Assembly: GCA_045580025.1 (NCBI GenBank)
Contig: JAZNNB010000025.1
Location: 1 to 24,736 of the forward strand
Direction: 5' to 3'
Length of the DNA: 24,736 nt
From: SIG440 sp045580025
GTDB taxonomy: Bacteria; Bacillota; Clostridia; Monoglobales; Monoglobaceae
In this document: positions 16,691 through 24,559 of the stretch, one piece after another
Layout of the letters: every line of letters starts with the position of its first letter
Numbering within the stretch: position 1 is the stretch's first letter
Position numbers and translations under genes: made by a program
The notes under the pieces: generated by a model
Seen by the model: only the letters and a program-made list of their open reading frames with translations
Told to the model about the DNA's origin: nothing
Databases searched by the model: none

Positions 16691-17296
16691 TTATTCAATA
16701 TATTCACGAATTCTGAAATCGACACCGCAATCCGCTGCAATACCGCAACAGATTTCAATTTCTTCTTTTGAAATATCGTGGTCCACAATGGAAAAAACAA
16801 CTTTTGGGACAAAACGCTTTGCAAGGCGCGCAAATTCCTGAATACCATCGAAAGCCGCCTCGCCAAAAACACTCCGACAGATTTCATCATAGCGTTTTGC
16901 GTTTGATGCATTGAGACTGATTGAGATAGTGTCAATAAGCCCTTCAAAAAGAGGTGTAACGTCACGCTTTTCAATCATATTTGCCTGACCGTTTGTGTTT
17001 ATACGGATGGGGAGGTTGGGGCGCTTCGCTTTGAGCCAACGTGCAATTTCTATGCAAACGTCAAATCGCATAAGGGGTTCACCATAGCCGCAAAAAACAA
17101 TGCTGCCGTATTTTGAAAGGTCGCGGGTTTTGAAATCTTCTTTAATTTCATCAACAGTGGGCTCACGGTCAAGCCAAAGATTGTCCTTTCCGTTTACGTC
17201 GTCACGATTATTCCTTACACAAAAAATACAATCATTGCTACAACGGTTTGTAATATTGACATAAAGTGAATCGCCGAGTTCGTAAGTTATTGTCAT
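16691..17296 (-). CDS. Radical SAM protein of the TatD-associated type
   Basis: The 201-residue protein carries the radical SAM cluster motif CSNDCIFC (Cx3Cx2C) near its N-terminus, after ELGDSLYVNITNR. It also has CGYGEPLMR, INTNGQANMI and ISISLNASNAKRYDEICRS, and ends at FRIREYIE. This pattern is that of the short radical SAM family usually linked or fused to TatD-type DNases (TIGR04038 as I recall it). Such enzymes cleave S-adenosylmethionine with a 4Fe-4S cluster; the substrate is unknown. No tatD gene is visible here. Start: ATG 17296 has AGAAGGG (17310-17304, minus strand) 7 bases upstream and gives MTITYELGDS; an upstream ATG at 17317 has no ribosome site. It begins 17 bases after the SbcC-like gene. 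Confidence 0.88.
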   Translation of the reverse strand: MTITYELGDSLYVNITNRCSNDCIFCVRNNRDDVNGKDNLWLDREPTVDEIKEDFKTRDLSKYGSIVFCGYGEPLMRFDVCIEIARWLKAKRPNLPIRINTNGQANMIEKRDVTPLFEGLIDTISISLNASNAKRYDEICRSVFGEAAFDGIQEFARLAKRFVPKVVFSIVDHDISKEEIEICCGIAADCGVDFRIREYIE

Positions 17297-17303
17297 ATAA
17301 AAT

Positions 17304-17310
17304 CCCTTCT
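17304..17310 (-). promoter_or_regulatory. Ribosome binding site deciding the radical SAM gene start
   Basis: AGAAGGG on the minus strand, 7 bases before the ATG at 17296. It supports the internal start over the ATG at 17317. Confidence 0.7.
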
Positions 17311-17313
17311 TTC

Positions 17314-19668
17314 TCATAATGAAATCTGGTTTGGGTTATCAAATACTTCAAGAATCATCTGTTTGATATGCTTGTGGCAGGTAAAAAAGAAAACCTGCGA
17401 AACCGAGCCTGAAATTTTTATATAGTCTTTTAAAAAGCGAAGAGCATCAAGACAGCTTTCGTCGTCATACTGGGCAAGAATATCATCCATAAAAAGCGGT
17501 AGGGGGTTGTGCTTTTCTGCACAAATATCTGTTGCCGCAAGGCGAAGTGCAAGATAGGTTCTGTCAATAGCTCCTGAACTTAAAAACTTCCATTCGTGAT
17601 AACCGTCAGACAAACTGCTGCGGGTTTCTATGTTTAAATCACGACTCACCAGAACATCACTGTACTTGCCGCCTGACAGCTTGCTCAGATATTCACCGGT
17701 TTTTTTGCTCAAGTGTGAGCCAAGCCCCTTGTTCATTTCACTTATTGCCATTTCCAGTGCATTGTCCGCAAGTGAAAGAGCGTTATAACGCTTTGTAAAC
17801 TTACTGATTTCAGCTTGGGTTTCTTCAATCAAAGCCAAAAGATGATGTTCATCCTGACTTGGCGGAACAACCTCGCTTTGGAGTTCGCCCAGAAGAGTTC
17901 TCTTTTCACGAAGACGCGCCTTGAGTTTGTGGGCATCTTCGTGGTCTGTTTTACAGTGGCTCAAACTATCCAAAAATTCGTTAATGGACTCAAAGTGTTT
18001 TTTTATGGCATCCAAATTTGTATCTGTTGTTCCTGCGGAAACAGCAAGAGTTTTTATCTCTGAAGAAAGACTCTGGAGATTTTCTGAAAGCCTGCATATT
18101 TCATCAAAAAATGACCACGCTTCATTGAAATCGGTGCATTCCTTGAATTTTGACACATTTAAGGTGAATGTTTGTTTTAGTTTGTTTGTTTCAGCAAGAA
18201 CGGATGCAAGGCAGGAATTTTGATGCGATACGGTTTTGGATTTAAGCTCTTCAACCGTACAGCATTTATTTTCTTCAAGAATCCCTGAAATTTCGTCTTC
18301 AAGCATTGATTTTTGAGCTTGAATTCTGGCTTTTATGTCATCGACAGAGGCATTCTTCAGGTCTTCACTGTAAAAAGAAAGGAGCAACAGACAGTTTTCA
18401 AACTCTTGTTTTGCAAGCCTTACTGAAATATTTTTAAAAAGTTTTGAGGTGTTTTTGGGAAAGATAGCTAAAAAAGCTACAATGCCAGCAAAACATAGGG
18501 CGAGGGCAACATAAAACTTAAAAACAAAAAGGCATCCTATGCCCAAAGCTGCGGACAGAGCAAGGACAAAGAATGCTGTAAACTTTCTTTTTTTCTTGCA
18601 AAGGTCTAGCACTTTTTCTAAATTTTTCTTTGAGGGAATTATATTATTAGCAAAAATAACACTATCACGGTCAGAAATTTCTGATTTTTGTTCAAGGTCA
18701 TGAAGCTTAATATATACGCTGTCGGGAATTGATTCATAAGGATTTTGTGATGATGAAAAACTATCATCAATCTGTTTTTTGAGTTCATTGCCCTGGTTGA
18801 TAAATGGCTGTAAATCGTTTAAATCAGGAAAGATTTTATTAAGTGCGTCAAGAATTTCCTGCTTTCTTTCAAGCTTTTCAATAAGAGTCACAAGGATGGA
18901 AAGTTCTTTTTCTGCGTATTTTCTTTTTTCTGAAAGTGCAATGTTTTCAAGGGAACTTTCGATGCCGGATATTTCGCTTTTTAGAGTGCTTATATCCGTC
19001 ATAAGTGAAAACTGTGCTTTGCTTTCTGTATAAAAAGCTTCAAGCTGGGCTTCAAGTTTTTCAAGACGCATTTTTGCATTAACAAGAAGACCTTTTTTGC
19101 CGCTTTTTGAAATCAGCTCTTCTTTTGCAGATGAAATTCGCTGTATAACAGTGTTTTGTGAAAAATTTTCATCCCCAGTTACAGAAAGGTTTGAAATGCG
19201 CATAGCAAGGCTGTCGCCTGCAGCGTCAGAGGAAAAACCTCCAAAATTTTCAATGAATACACTGCGTTCAAATTCGCCAAGGTCCATACCCAAAAAGGTC
19301 TCGCCAATTTCGGAAACAGAAAGCTGTGGCTGTTTTTCACCAGTATCAAGATTTAAGACAGTAACCTTGTCGCTGGCGGAGGTTTTTTTGAATTCTTTGT
19401 GAAGTCTGAAATTCCCATCATTTGTTTCGAATTCAATGGCACCAGACATAGGGGCACCATTCCAAGGTGAATATTTTTTTCGGATGTTCTTTGTGATATC
19501 AGAACTGCCCTTACTGCTATTTCCATAAAACATCATTTTGATGAAGGACATAAGAGTTGATTTTCCGTCTTCATTTTTGCCGAAAATCAAGTTGAAATCG
19601 GGGCTAAAGTTTATGCTTTGCCCACTGAATTTCCCAAAGTTTTCAATGTCGATTTTTTTAATTAGCAC
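17314..19668 (-). CDS. YhaN/SbcC-like AAA ATPase with central transmembrane hairpin
   Basis: This 784-residue P-loop ATPase of the SMC/Rad50-like group is the likely partner of the adjacent phosphoesterase. The head begins IKKIDIENFGKFSGQSINF with Walker A GKNEDGKST near residues 30-38. Coiled-coil segments follow, interrupted near residues 358-402 by two hydrophobic helices (FFVLALSAALGIGCLFVF and YVALALCFAGIVAFLAIF), then more coiled coil. The C-terminal head has the signature-like LSSGAIDRTYLALRLA and Walker B LPLFMDDILAQYD. No CxxC zinc hook is seen. This layout resembles Bacillus YhaN more than SbcC, though it is shorter than YhaN. GTG 19668 is preferred over TTG 19671; both follow GAGGTGA. 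The start overlaps the phosphoesterase gene by 11 bases. Confidence 0.85.
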   Translation of the reverse strand: MLIKKIDIENFGKFSGQSINFSPDFNLIFGKNEDGKSTLMSFIKMMFYGNSSKGSSDITKNIRKKYSPWNGAPMSGAIEFETNDGNFRLHKEFKKTSASDKVTVLNLDTGEKQPQLSVSEIGETFLGMDLGEFERSVFIENFGGFSSDAAGDSLAMRISNLSVTGDENFSQNTVIQRISSAKEELISKSGKKGLLVNAKMRLEKLEAQLEAFYTESKAQFSLMTDISTLKSEISGIESSLENIALSEKRKYAEKELSILVTLIEKLERKQEILDALNKIFPDLNDLQPFINQGNELKKQIDDSFSSSQNPYESIPDSVYIKLHDLEQKSEISDRDSVIFANNIIPSKKNLEKVLDLCKKKRKFTAFFVLALSAALGIGCLFVFKFYVALALCFAGIVAFLAIFPKNTSKLFKNISVRLAKQEFENCLLLLSFYSEDLKNASVDDIKARIQAQKSMLEDEISGILEENKCCTVEELKSKTVSHQNSCLASVLAETNKLKQTFTLNVSKFKECTDFNEAWSFFDEICRLSENLQSLSSEIKTLAVSAGTTDTNLDAIKKHFESINEFLDSLSHCKTDHEDAHKLKARLREKRTLLGELQSEVVPPSQDEHHLLALIEETQAEISKFTKRYNALSLADNALEMAISEMNKGLGSHLSKKTGEYLSKLSGGKYSDVLVSRDLNIETRSSLSDGYHEWKFLSSGAIDRTYLALRLAATDICAEKHNPLPLFMDDILAQYDDESCLDALRFLKDYIKISGSVSQVFFFTCHKHIKQMILEVFDNPNQISL

Positions 19669-20797
19669 CAAGAGTCACCTCGCTTTCAAAAGCTTTTAGT
19701 CCCAATTTAAGCGCGGAGCGATATACAAGAGCATCTTCGGTGTTTGAGTTTTTAGAAAGCTCTAACATTTTTTGGACAAAAATTCCCCGTAAGGTATTTT
19801 CTGAAGCAATTTTTTCTATATCTTTTATTTGAAATTCTGTGCAGTCTTTTACCTTTATATATTCTAACGCTTCAGAAAGTGTAGTTTCAATCTGAGAAAT
19901 ATTGGGCGAGAAACTGAAATCAATTTCACCCACTAAATTAAGACGATAGAGATTCTTGTCAAAAGTTTCGGGAAATTGTTTCTTCAACTGTGCAATAATT
20001 TTTGAAGAAATAGCAGCAGAGGTGTCACAATCTGAAATATCGGTTTCTGTAAAGATATACTGCCTTGATGAAAGTTCGGTGTAAGAAAGGTCACAATGAC
20101 CTTTCTTGACATTACCAATATAAACCCCTCGGCTTCCATCTTCGTCAAAGCCTTTGCCGTCAGGGCAACCGCAATAAGAGAAAAAGGTGTCGTTTGCCTT
20201 TTTGATTTCACTTCGTTTGTGTATGTGCCCCAGTGCCAGATAATCGAGGCCGCTTTCCTTGATGGAGTTTTGAGATATAGGGTTGTATAAACTCTCAGAA
20301 AGTTCTGAAACAACGTCACCGTGAAGAACGCAAAGATTTATAAATTCAGGATGAACATCAAGTTTTTGTGAGAGCAGAGGAATTCTTTCAAACCGGTCTG
20401 TGAAAGCCGCACCAAAAAGACGTACTTTTTTCTCAGGAAAGTCAAAATATTCTGCAAAAGAGGTAAAGACAATTACATTGTCGGGGAAATCGTTCTTAAG
20501 ATAAAAGCTTCCGGGGCAGGCACAGTCGTGATTTCCGGGTGAAATGGCAATAATTGTATCTGGGATATTTGACATTGCCTGAATTATTTCGGCAGCTGTT
20601 TCGGTATCAGGGAAAGGTGTATCAAACAAATCTCCCGCAATGAGCAAAAAGTCAACAGCTTCTTTGTGGCAAAGGTCAAGCACCTTGAAAAAAGTATTCT
20701 TTATTTCAGTGCTGCCTGACGAAAGGGCACCTTTCAGTCCCGTACGTGATGCTCCGATATGAAAATCTGCACAATGTAAAATTTTTATGCTGTCCAT
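19658..20797 (-). CDS. YhaO/SbcD-like metallophosphoesterase (DNA repair exonuclease)
   Basis: The 379-residue protein belongs to the calcineurin-like phosphoesterases of the SbcD/Mre11 group, two-metal nucleases that trim DNA ends with an SMC-like ATPase. All core motifs are present in order: CADFHIG (D11, H13), IAGDLFD, SPGNHDC, LHGD and LGHIHKR. The C-terminal 130 residues form a cap-like region without clear motifs. AAAGGAG lies about 9 bases before ATG 20797. It has its own promoter and leads the minus-strand series, overlapping the ATPase gene by 11 bases, which is the yhaO-yhaN arrangement of Bacillus. A role in double-strand break processing is inferred from the family. Confidence 0.88.
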   Translation of the reverse strand: MDSIKILHCADFHIGASRTGLKGALSSGSTEIKNTFFKVLDLCHKEAVDFLLIAGDLFDTPFPDTETAAEIIQAMSNIPDTIIAISPGNHDCACPGSFYLKNDFPDNVIVFTSFAEYFDFPEKKVRLFGAAFTDRFERIPLLSQKLDVHPEFINLCVLHGDVVSELSESLYNPISQNSIKESGLDYLALGHIHKRSEIKKANDTFFSYCGCPDGKGFDEDGSRGVYIGNVKKGHCDLSYTELSSRQYIFTETDISDCDTSAAISSKIIAQLKKQFPETFDKNLYRLNLVGEIDFSFSPNISQIETTLSEALEYIKVKDCTEFQIKDIEKIASENTLRGIFVQKMLELSKNSNTEDALVYRSALKLGLKAFESEVTLGAN

Positions 20798-20829
20798 ACT
20801 TTATGCTCCTTTCAAAAATATACATTTTG

Positions 20830-20858
20830 AGTATAGCACAATGGAATAAAAATTACAA
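20830..20858 (-). promoter_or_regulatory. Predicted sigma-A promoter of the five-gene minus-strand unit
   Basis: On the minus strand TTGTAA (20858-20853), a 17-base spacer and TATACT (20835-20830) preceded by an extended -10 TGC. It lies about 32 bases before the phosphoesterase start and faces away from the ATPase operon promoter. Confidence 0.7.
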
Positions 20859-20902
20859 GATAATGGCAGAATATTATTTGTTAAAATGGACTGGGAACAC
20901 AG

Positions 20903-20931
20903 TTGACACAAAATAGAAAATATGGTAAAAT
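20903..20931 (+). promoter_or_regulatory. Predicted sigma-A promoter of the V-type ATPase operon
   Basis: A perfect -35 TTGACA (20903-20908), a 17-base spacer and TAAAAT (20926-20931). The leader is about 40 bases and contains the palindrome TTTGCAAA (20941-20948). Confidence 0.75.
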
Positions 20932-20978
20932 GTTTCCATATTTGCAAAATAAAATTTGCTATAAAAGGATGTGAAAAA

Positions 20979-21293
20979 ATGGGCACAAATGCTGTTGAAA
21001 AAATACGCGAGGCAGAGCAAATGGCGGAACAAACCGAGCGTGAAGCGATTGACCGTGCACAGAACATAATTGATGCAGCAAAGACCGAATGTGAAAAGTG
21101 TATCAAAGCGGCAAAAGCCGATGGAGAAACTGAATTTAGTAATGCGGTTGATATCTGCGCAAAGACAGCAGACGAGGAAAGCAAAAAGACGAGACTTGGT
21201 TTTGAGGGAGAGCTTGATGAACTCAAAGCTCGAGCTGAAAGCAAATTCTCAAAAGCAGTTGAATTGGTAAAGGAAAAATTGATTTCCTGTTAG
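20979..21293 (+). CDS. ntpF: V-type ATPase subunit G/H (NtpF), peripheral stalk
   Basis: The 104-residue, almost wholly helical and charged protein (NAVEKIREAEQMAEQTERE, later ADEESKKTRLGF) has the alanine- and glutamate-rich heptads of the small coiled-coil stalk subunit that pairs with NtpE to form the peripheral stator of bacterial V/A-type ATPases. Function is called from this composition and from its place as first gene before ntpI, as in the Enterococcus hirae ntp operon. ATG 20979 has AAAGGA (20964-20969) 9 bases upstream; the open frame further upstream overlaps the promoter and is not used. It is followed after 19 bases by ntpI. Small coiled-coil proteins diverge fast, so the call depends on context. 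Confidence 0.82.
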   Translation: MGTNAVEKIREAEQMAEQTEREAIDRAQNIIDAAKTECEKCIKAAKADGETEFSNAVDICAKTADEESKKTRLGFEGELDELKARAESKFSKAVELVKEKLISC

Positions 21294-21312
21294 AAAATAG
21301 GAGGTGGCATAA

Positions 21313-23337
21313 ATGGCAGTTTTACCTATGTCAAGGGTTAACATCTTCGGGCTGCTTAAGGACAGGAAAAAAATTCTTGAAACTTTGCAGCGTATTGGTG
21401 TTATTGATGTGAAAGCATTTGACACGGACGATGGTTTTGGAAAGGTTGAAACCGCTATTTTTCAGGCAAAGTTCCAAAAAGCAAAGGCTGATGCCGTGCA
21501 AGCTCTTGAGGTCTTAGGACGTTATTCTCCTGAAGAAAAATCGTTGTTTTCTTCCCTTATGGGACTGGAGAGGATGTCTGCCCGTGAATATGAAAGCCAT
21601 GTATTGCGGCGTGATGAAATTCTTGGCAAGGCGTCATACATTGTGGGGCTTGAAAAGGAAATTGTTGATTTAAAATCAGAAATAATAAATCTTTCTTCAA
21701 ATATTGAAGCACTTAGCCCGTGGAAAGGTCTTGAGGTTTCTATGCGATTTTCGGGAACTAAAAAGACAACTGCGTTCTTAGGAACGTTTTCTGAAAACTA
21801 TGACATTGACAGCTTGAAAATGTATTTTGATGAATGCTGTGAGAAGAAAGAACTCGTTGAACTTAAAGAAAATGTACATTTTGATTTAGTAAGCCGAAGT
21901 GAAAATCAGACTTGCGTTATGGCTGTGTGTATCAAAGAATTTGCAGTAAAGTGCGAGGAAGTTCTCAGATATATGGGGTTAATTGCACCAGTGGTCAATG
22001 TTGATGGCACTCCCGCTGAAAAAATAACTGAATTTGAAGAACGCATAAAATCGGCTAAAAAACAGCTGGCGGAGAATAAAAGAAAAATTCGTGAGTCAAA
22101 AGTTTTTCGTGATGACCTTAAATTTATAGTTGATTATTTTGATATGCGTATTGAAAAATATCAGGTAATAGAAAGACTTGGTCACAGCAAACGTGTGTTT
22201 GGTCTTACCGGATACTTGCCCCAAAAAGATACCGAAAAACTGGAAAAAGCATTGACGGAAACTGTTGATGTTGCAGTGGAATTCACTGATGCAGATGGTG
22301 ATGATGTTCCTGTTGCACTTAAAAACAATGGGTTTGCAGCACCTCTCGAGGGTGTGCTTGAAACATTCAGCCTTCCAGGACGCGGCGAGATTGACCCCAC
22401 TTCTGCGATGGCAGTTTTCTATTATTTTCTATTTGGACTTATGCTTTCGGATGCAGCTTACGGATTTCTAATGGTTCTCCTTTGCGGATTTGCACTGTGG
22501 AAGTTCCCGAAAATGAAATCAGGTATGAAGAAATCCCTTAAAATGTATCTCTATTGCGGAATTTCAACTACCTTCTGGGGCATTATGTTTGGTGGATACT
22601 TTGGTGATGCAATTCAGGTTGTGGCTCGAACATTTTTTGACAAAGAAATTGTTATAAAGCCACTCTGGTTTTCGCCTATGGATGAGCCTATGCGAATGTT
22701 GGTGTTTTCACTTTTTGTTGGAATAATCCATATTTTTGCAGGCCTTGGAATGAAGCTGTATTCGCTTGTTCGCACAAAACAATGGAAGGATGCCATTTAT
22801 GATGTGGTTTTCTGGTATATGCTGGTTGGTGGGGCAATAGCTTATCTTCTTTCTATGCAGATGTTTGTGGATATGACAAATTTAAGTTTTATTTTATCGA
22901 GCACAGCAGGAAGGATAGCGGCTGTTGTTGCGATTTTGGGTGCTATTGGCGTCACGCTTACTGCGGGACGTTCTTCGAGAAATCCGGCAAAAAGACTTGC
23001 TAAAGGTCTTTATGAACTTTATGGCGTAACAAGTTATCTAAGTGATATTTTGTCATATTCAAGACTTCTGGCACTTGGGCTTGCAACAGGTGTTATTGCC
23101 AACGTATTCAACAAAATGGGAAGTATGTTTGGCGGAGGGATTTTGGGCGCCGTAGCTTTTACAATAGTATTTGTTGTAGGGCACACGCTGAACATAGGCA
23201 TAAATCTTCTTGGCGCTTATGTTCACACAAACCGTCTTCAGTTTGTAGAATTTTTTGGGAAGTTCTATGACGGTGGTGGCGAGAAATATGAGCCATTTCG
23301 AGCTGACACAGCGTATTTTGAGATAGAAAATAATTAA
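21313..23337 (+). CDS. ntpI: V-type ATPase subunit I (NtpI, a-subunit)
   Basis: NtpI is the membrane stator that forms the two half-channels beside the rotor ring. The 674-residue product has the two-part family layout: a cytoplasmic N-terminal half with coiled-coil arms (about residues 1-360), then seven to eight membrane helices from FYYFLFGLMLSDAAYGFL onward. The essential arginine of the half-channel is in LSYSRLLALGLA (R584), and a second arginine lies in VHTNRLQFVEFF (R641). The spacing of 57 resembles that of the two functional arginines recalled for the E. hirae protein. AGGAGG, about 8 bases before ATG 21313, is a strong ribosome site. It lies between ntpF and ntpK. Confidence 0.95.
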   Translation: MAVLPMSRVNIFGLLKDRKKILETLQRIGVIDVKAFDTDDGFGKVETAIFQAKFQKAKADAVQALEVLGRYSPEEKSLFSSLMGLERMSAREYESHVLRRDEILGKASYIVGLEKEIVDLKSEIINLSSNIEALSPWKGLEVSMRFSGTKKTTAFLGTFSENYDIDSLKMYFDECCEKKELVELKENVHFDLVSRSENQTCVMAVCIKEFAVKCEEVLRYMGLIAPVVNVDGTPAEKITEFEERIKSAKKQLAENKRKIRESKVFRDDLKFIVDYFDMRIEKYQVIERLGHSKRVFGLTGYLPQKDTEKLEKALTETVDVAVEFTDADGDDVPVALKNNGFAAPLEGVLETFSLPGRGEIDPTSAMAVFYYFLFGLMLSDAAYGFLMVLLCGFALWKFPKMKSGMKKSLKMYLYCGISTTFWGIMFGGYFGDAIQVVARTFFDKEIVIKPLWFSPMDEPMRMLVFSLFVGIIHIFAGLGMKLYSLVRTKQWKDAIYDVVFWYMLVGGAIAYLLSMQMFVDMTNLSFILSSTAGRIAAVVAILGAIGVTLTAGRSSRNPAKRLAKGLYELYGVTSYLSDILSYSRLLALGLATGVIANVFNKMGSMFGGGILGAVAFTIVFVVGHTLNIGINLLGAYVHTNRLQFVEFFGKFYDGGGEKYEPFRADTAYFEIENN

Positions 23338-23361
23338 ATTTAAGAAAATTATTAAGCAAAC

Positions 23362-23396
23362 TTGCCTGCGGTTGCAACAAAAAAATTTGCAGGCGG
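23362..23396 (+). promoter_or_regulatory. Hairpin just upstream of the ntpK ribosome binding site
   Basis: TTGCCTGC (23362-23369) can pair with GCAGGCGG (23389-23396), six Watson-Crick and two G-U pairs, around a 19-base loop containing the palindrome GTTGCAAC. The 3' arm takes in the first two G of the ntpK ribosome site (GGAAAGG, 23395-23401). It could tune ntpK translation or mark an mRNA processing point. Confidence 0.4.
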
Positions 23397-23412
23397 AAAG
23401 GTTTTATTAAAT

Positions 23413-23907
23413 ATGGAATTTATGAATGGATTAGGTATGGCATTTGCCCTTTTGGGTGCGGCACTTTCGGCACTTCTTGCAGGCATCGGATCTGCAGTGG
23501 GCGTAGGTATGGCAGGTGAAGCGGCAGCAGGGGTTGTTACGGAAGATCCTCAGAAGTTTGGTAAGGTTCTGATTCTCCAACTTCTTCCTGGTACACAGGG
23601 CATTTATGGGCTTCTTATTGCTTTTATCACACTTTCACAGATTGGTGTTCTTGGCGGCGGTGGAGATGCAATTTCTCTTGCTGAGGGTATACTTTATTTT
23701 GTAGCTTGTCTTCCTATGGGCTTTGTTGGTCTTTGGTCTGCAATCCGTCAGGCAAGAGCTGCGGTTTCGGGTATTGCCCTTGTTGCAAAAAAGCCTGAAC
23801 AGATGGGTAAAGCTATAATTTTTGCGGCAATGGTTGAAACATATGCAATCCTTGCACTTCTTATTTCAATTCTTGCAGTTGTTGGTATTCCTGCGCTTGG
23901 TCTTTAA
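23413..23907 (+). CDS. ntpK: V-type ATPase subunit K (NtpK), rotor-ring proteolipid
   Basis: NtpK subunits form the membrane ring that carries ions through the V-ATPase. The 164-residue product is the duplicated 16-kDa form: four membrane helices in two hairpins. The carboxylate is present only in the last helix (FAAMVETYAIL, E142); the first hairpin has glutamine at the matching site (LLPGTQGIYG). The side chains I recall as Na+ ligands in E. hirae NtpK (L61, T64, Q65, Q110, E139) correspond to L58, T61, Q62, Q113 and E142, so Na+ transport is predicted. ATG 23413 is preferred, with GGAAAGG (23395-23401) 11 bases upstream; a longer frame from 23362 would start inside the hairpin. It lies between ntpI and ntpE. 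Confidence 0.95.
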   Translation: MEFMNGLGMAFALLGAALSALLAGIGSAVGVGMAGEAAAGVVTEDPQKFGKVLILQLLPGTQGIYGLLIAFITLSQIGVLGGGGDAISLAEGILYFVACLPMGFVGLWSAIRQARAAVSGIALVAKKPEQMGKAIIFAAMVETYAILALLISILAVVGIPALGL

Positions 23908-23930
23908 AGAAAGACTATATTTTATGAAAA

Positions 23931-23951
23931 CTCAAAGCGATGGGCTTTGGG
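23931..23951 (+). promoter_or_regulatory. Intercistronic hairpin between ntpK and ntpE
   Basis: CTCAAAGC (23931-23938) pairs with GCTTTGGG (23944-23951), 8 bp with one G-U, around a 5-base loop. It is directly followed by the AGGAGG site of ntpE and has no T tract, so it is more likely an mRNA stability or coupling element than a terminator. Confidence 0.4.
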
Positions 23952-23968
23952 CATAGGAGGAATATTGT

Positions 23969-24559
23969 ATGACAGGACTTTCAAATATACTTGATAGAAT
24001 TGAAAATGAGTCAGTTAAAAAGGCAGAGGAAATTATCCTCAAAGCAAATAATGAAGCAAATGAAATGATTTCTGCTGCAAAAAAAGAAGCTCAGAAAATT
24101 CTTGACGACTACAAGGTGAAAAAAGAAAAGAAAACAAAGGAAATATTGAATCGCATAAAAGCATCTGATGAAATTGAAAAGAAAAGAGCAGAGCTTTTTA
24201 AGAAACAGGAAATTATCAAAGCTGTTTTGGAAACGGCAAGAAATGATATAAAGAACCAGAACGATGATGAATATTTTGCCTTTCTTGGAAAAGTACTGAC
24301 AAAGTATGCACAAGACAAAAATGGAACCGTTATTCTTTCCAATCGTGATTTTGAAAGTATGACAGAAAGCTTTAAGTCTCTCCTTGAGAAAAAAGGTCTT
24401 GATGCAAAGGCGGGAAATGTAGCTGATAAAAACGGTTTCGTTATTGTTTATGGAAACATTGAAATAAACTGCACTGTGGATGCGATTTTCGATGCAGAAG
24501 CTGAGGAACTCTCGGATATGCTAAACAAGTTTTTGTTTGACAGCGAAGGAGGGAATTAA
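23969..24559 (+). CDS. ntpE: V-type ATPase subunit E (NtpE), peripheral stalk
   Basis: NtpE forms, with the small stalk subunit, the stator that joins the catalytic A3B3 head to the membrane part. The 196-residue protein shows the family plan: a long charged N-terminal helix (ESVKKAEEIILKANNEANEM and on to about residue 95), then a globular C-terminal domain containing VILSNRDFE and DKNGFVIVYGNIEINCTVDAIFD, which matches the vATP-synt_E domain ending. ATG 23969 is set by AGGAGG about 11 bases upstream. It lies 61 bases after ntpK, with a hairpin between them, and is followed directly by ntpC. Confidence 0.9.
   Translation: MTGLSNILDRIENESVKKAEEIILKANNEANEMISAAKKEAQKILDDYKVKKEKKTKEILNRIKASDEIEKKRAELFKKQEIIKAVLETARNDIKNQNDDEYFAFLGKVLTKYAQDKNGTVILSNRDFESMTESFKSLLEKKGLDAKAGNVADKNGFVIVYGNIEINCTVDAIFDAEAEELSDMLNKFLFDSEGGN

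Noticed and set aside
17314..19668. Zinc hook in the SbcC-like ATPase
   Set aside because: The only close cysteines are adjacent (NKCCTVEE) or isolated; there is no CxxC at a coiled-coil tip.
23924..23956. Ten-residue frame between ntpK and ntpE ending at the ntpE ribosome site
   Set aside because: No ribosome binding site of its own, and it coincides with the hairpin; likely chance.
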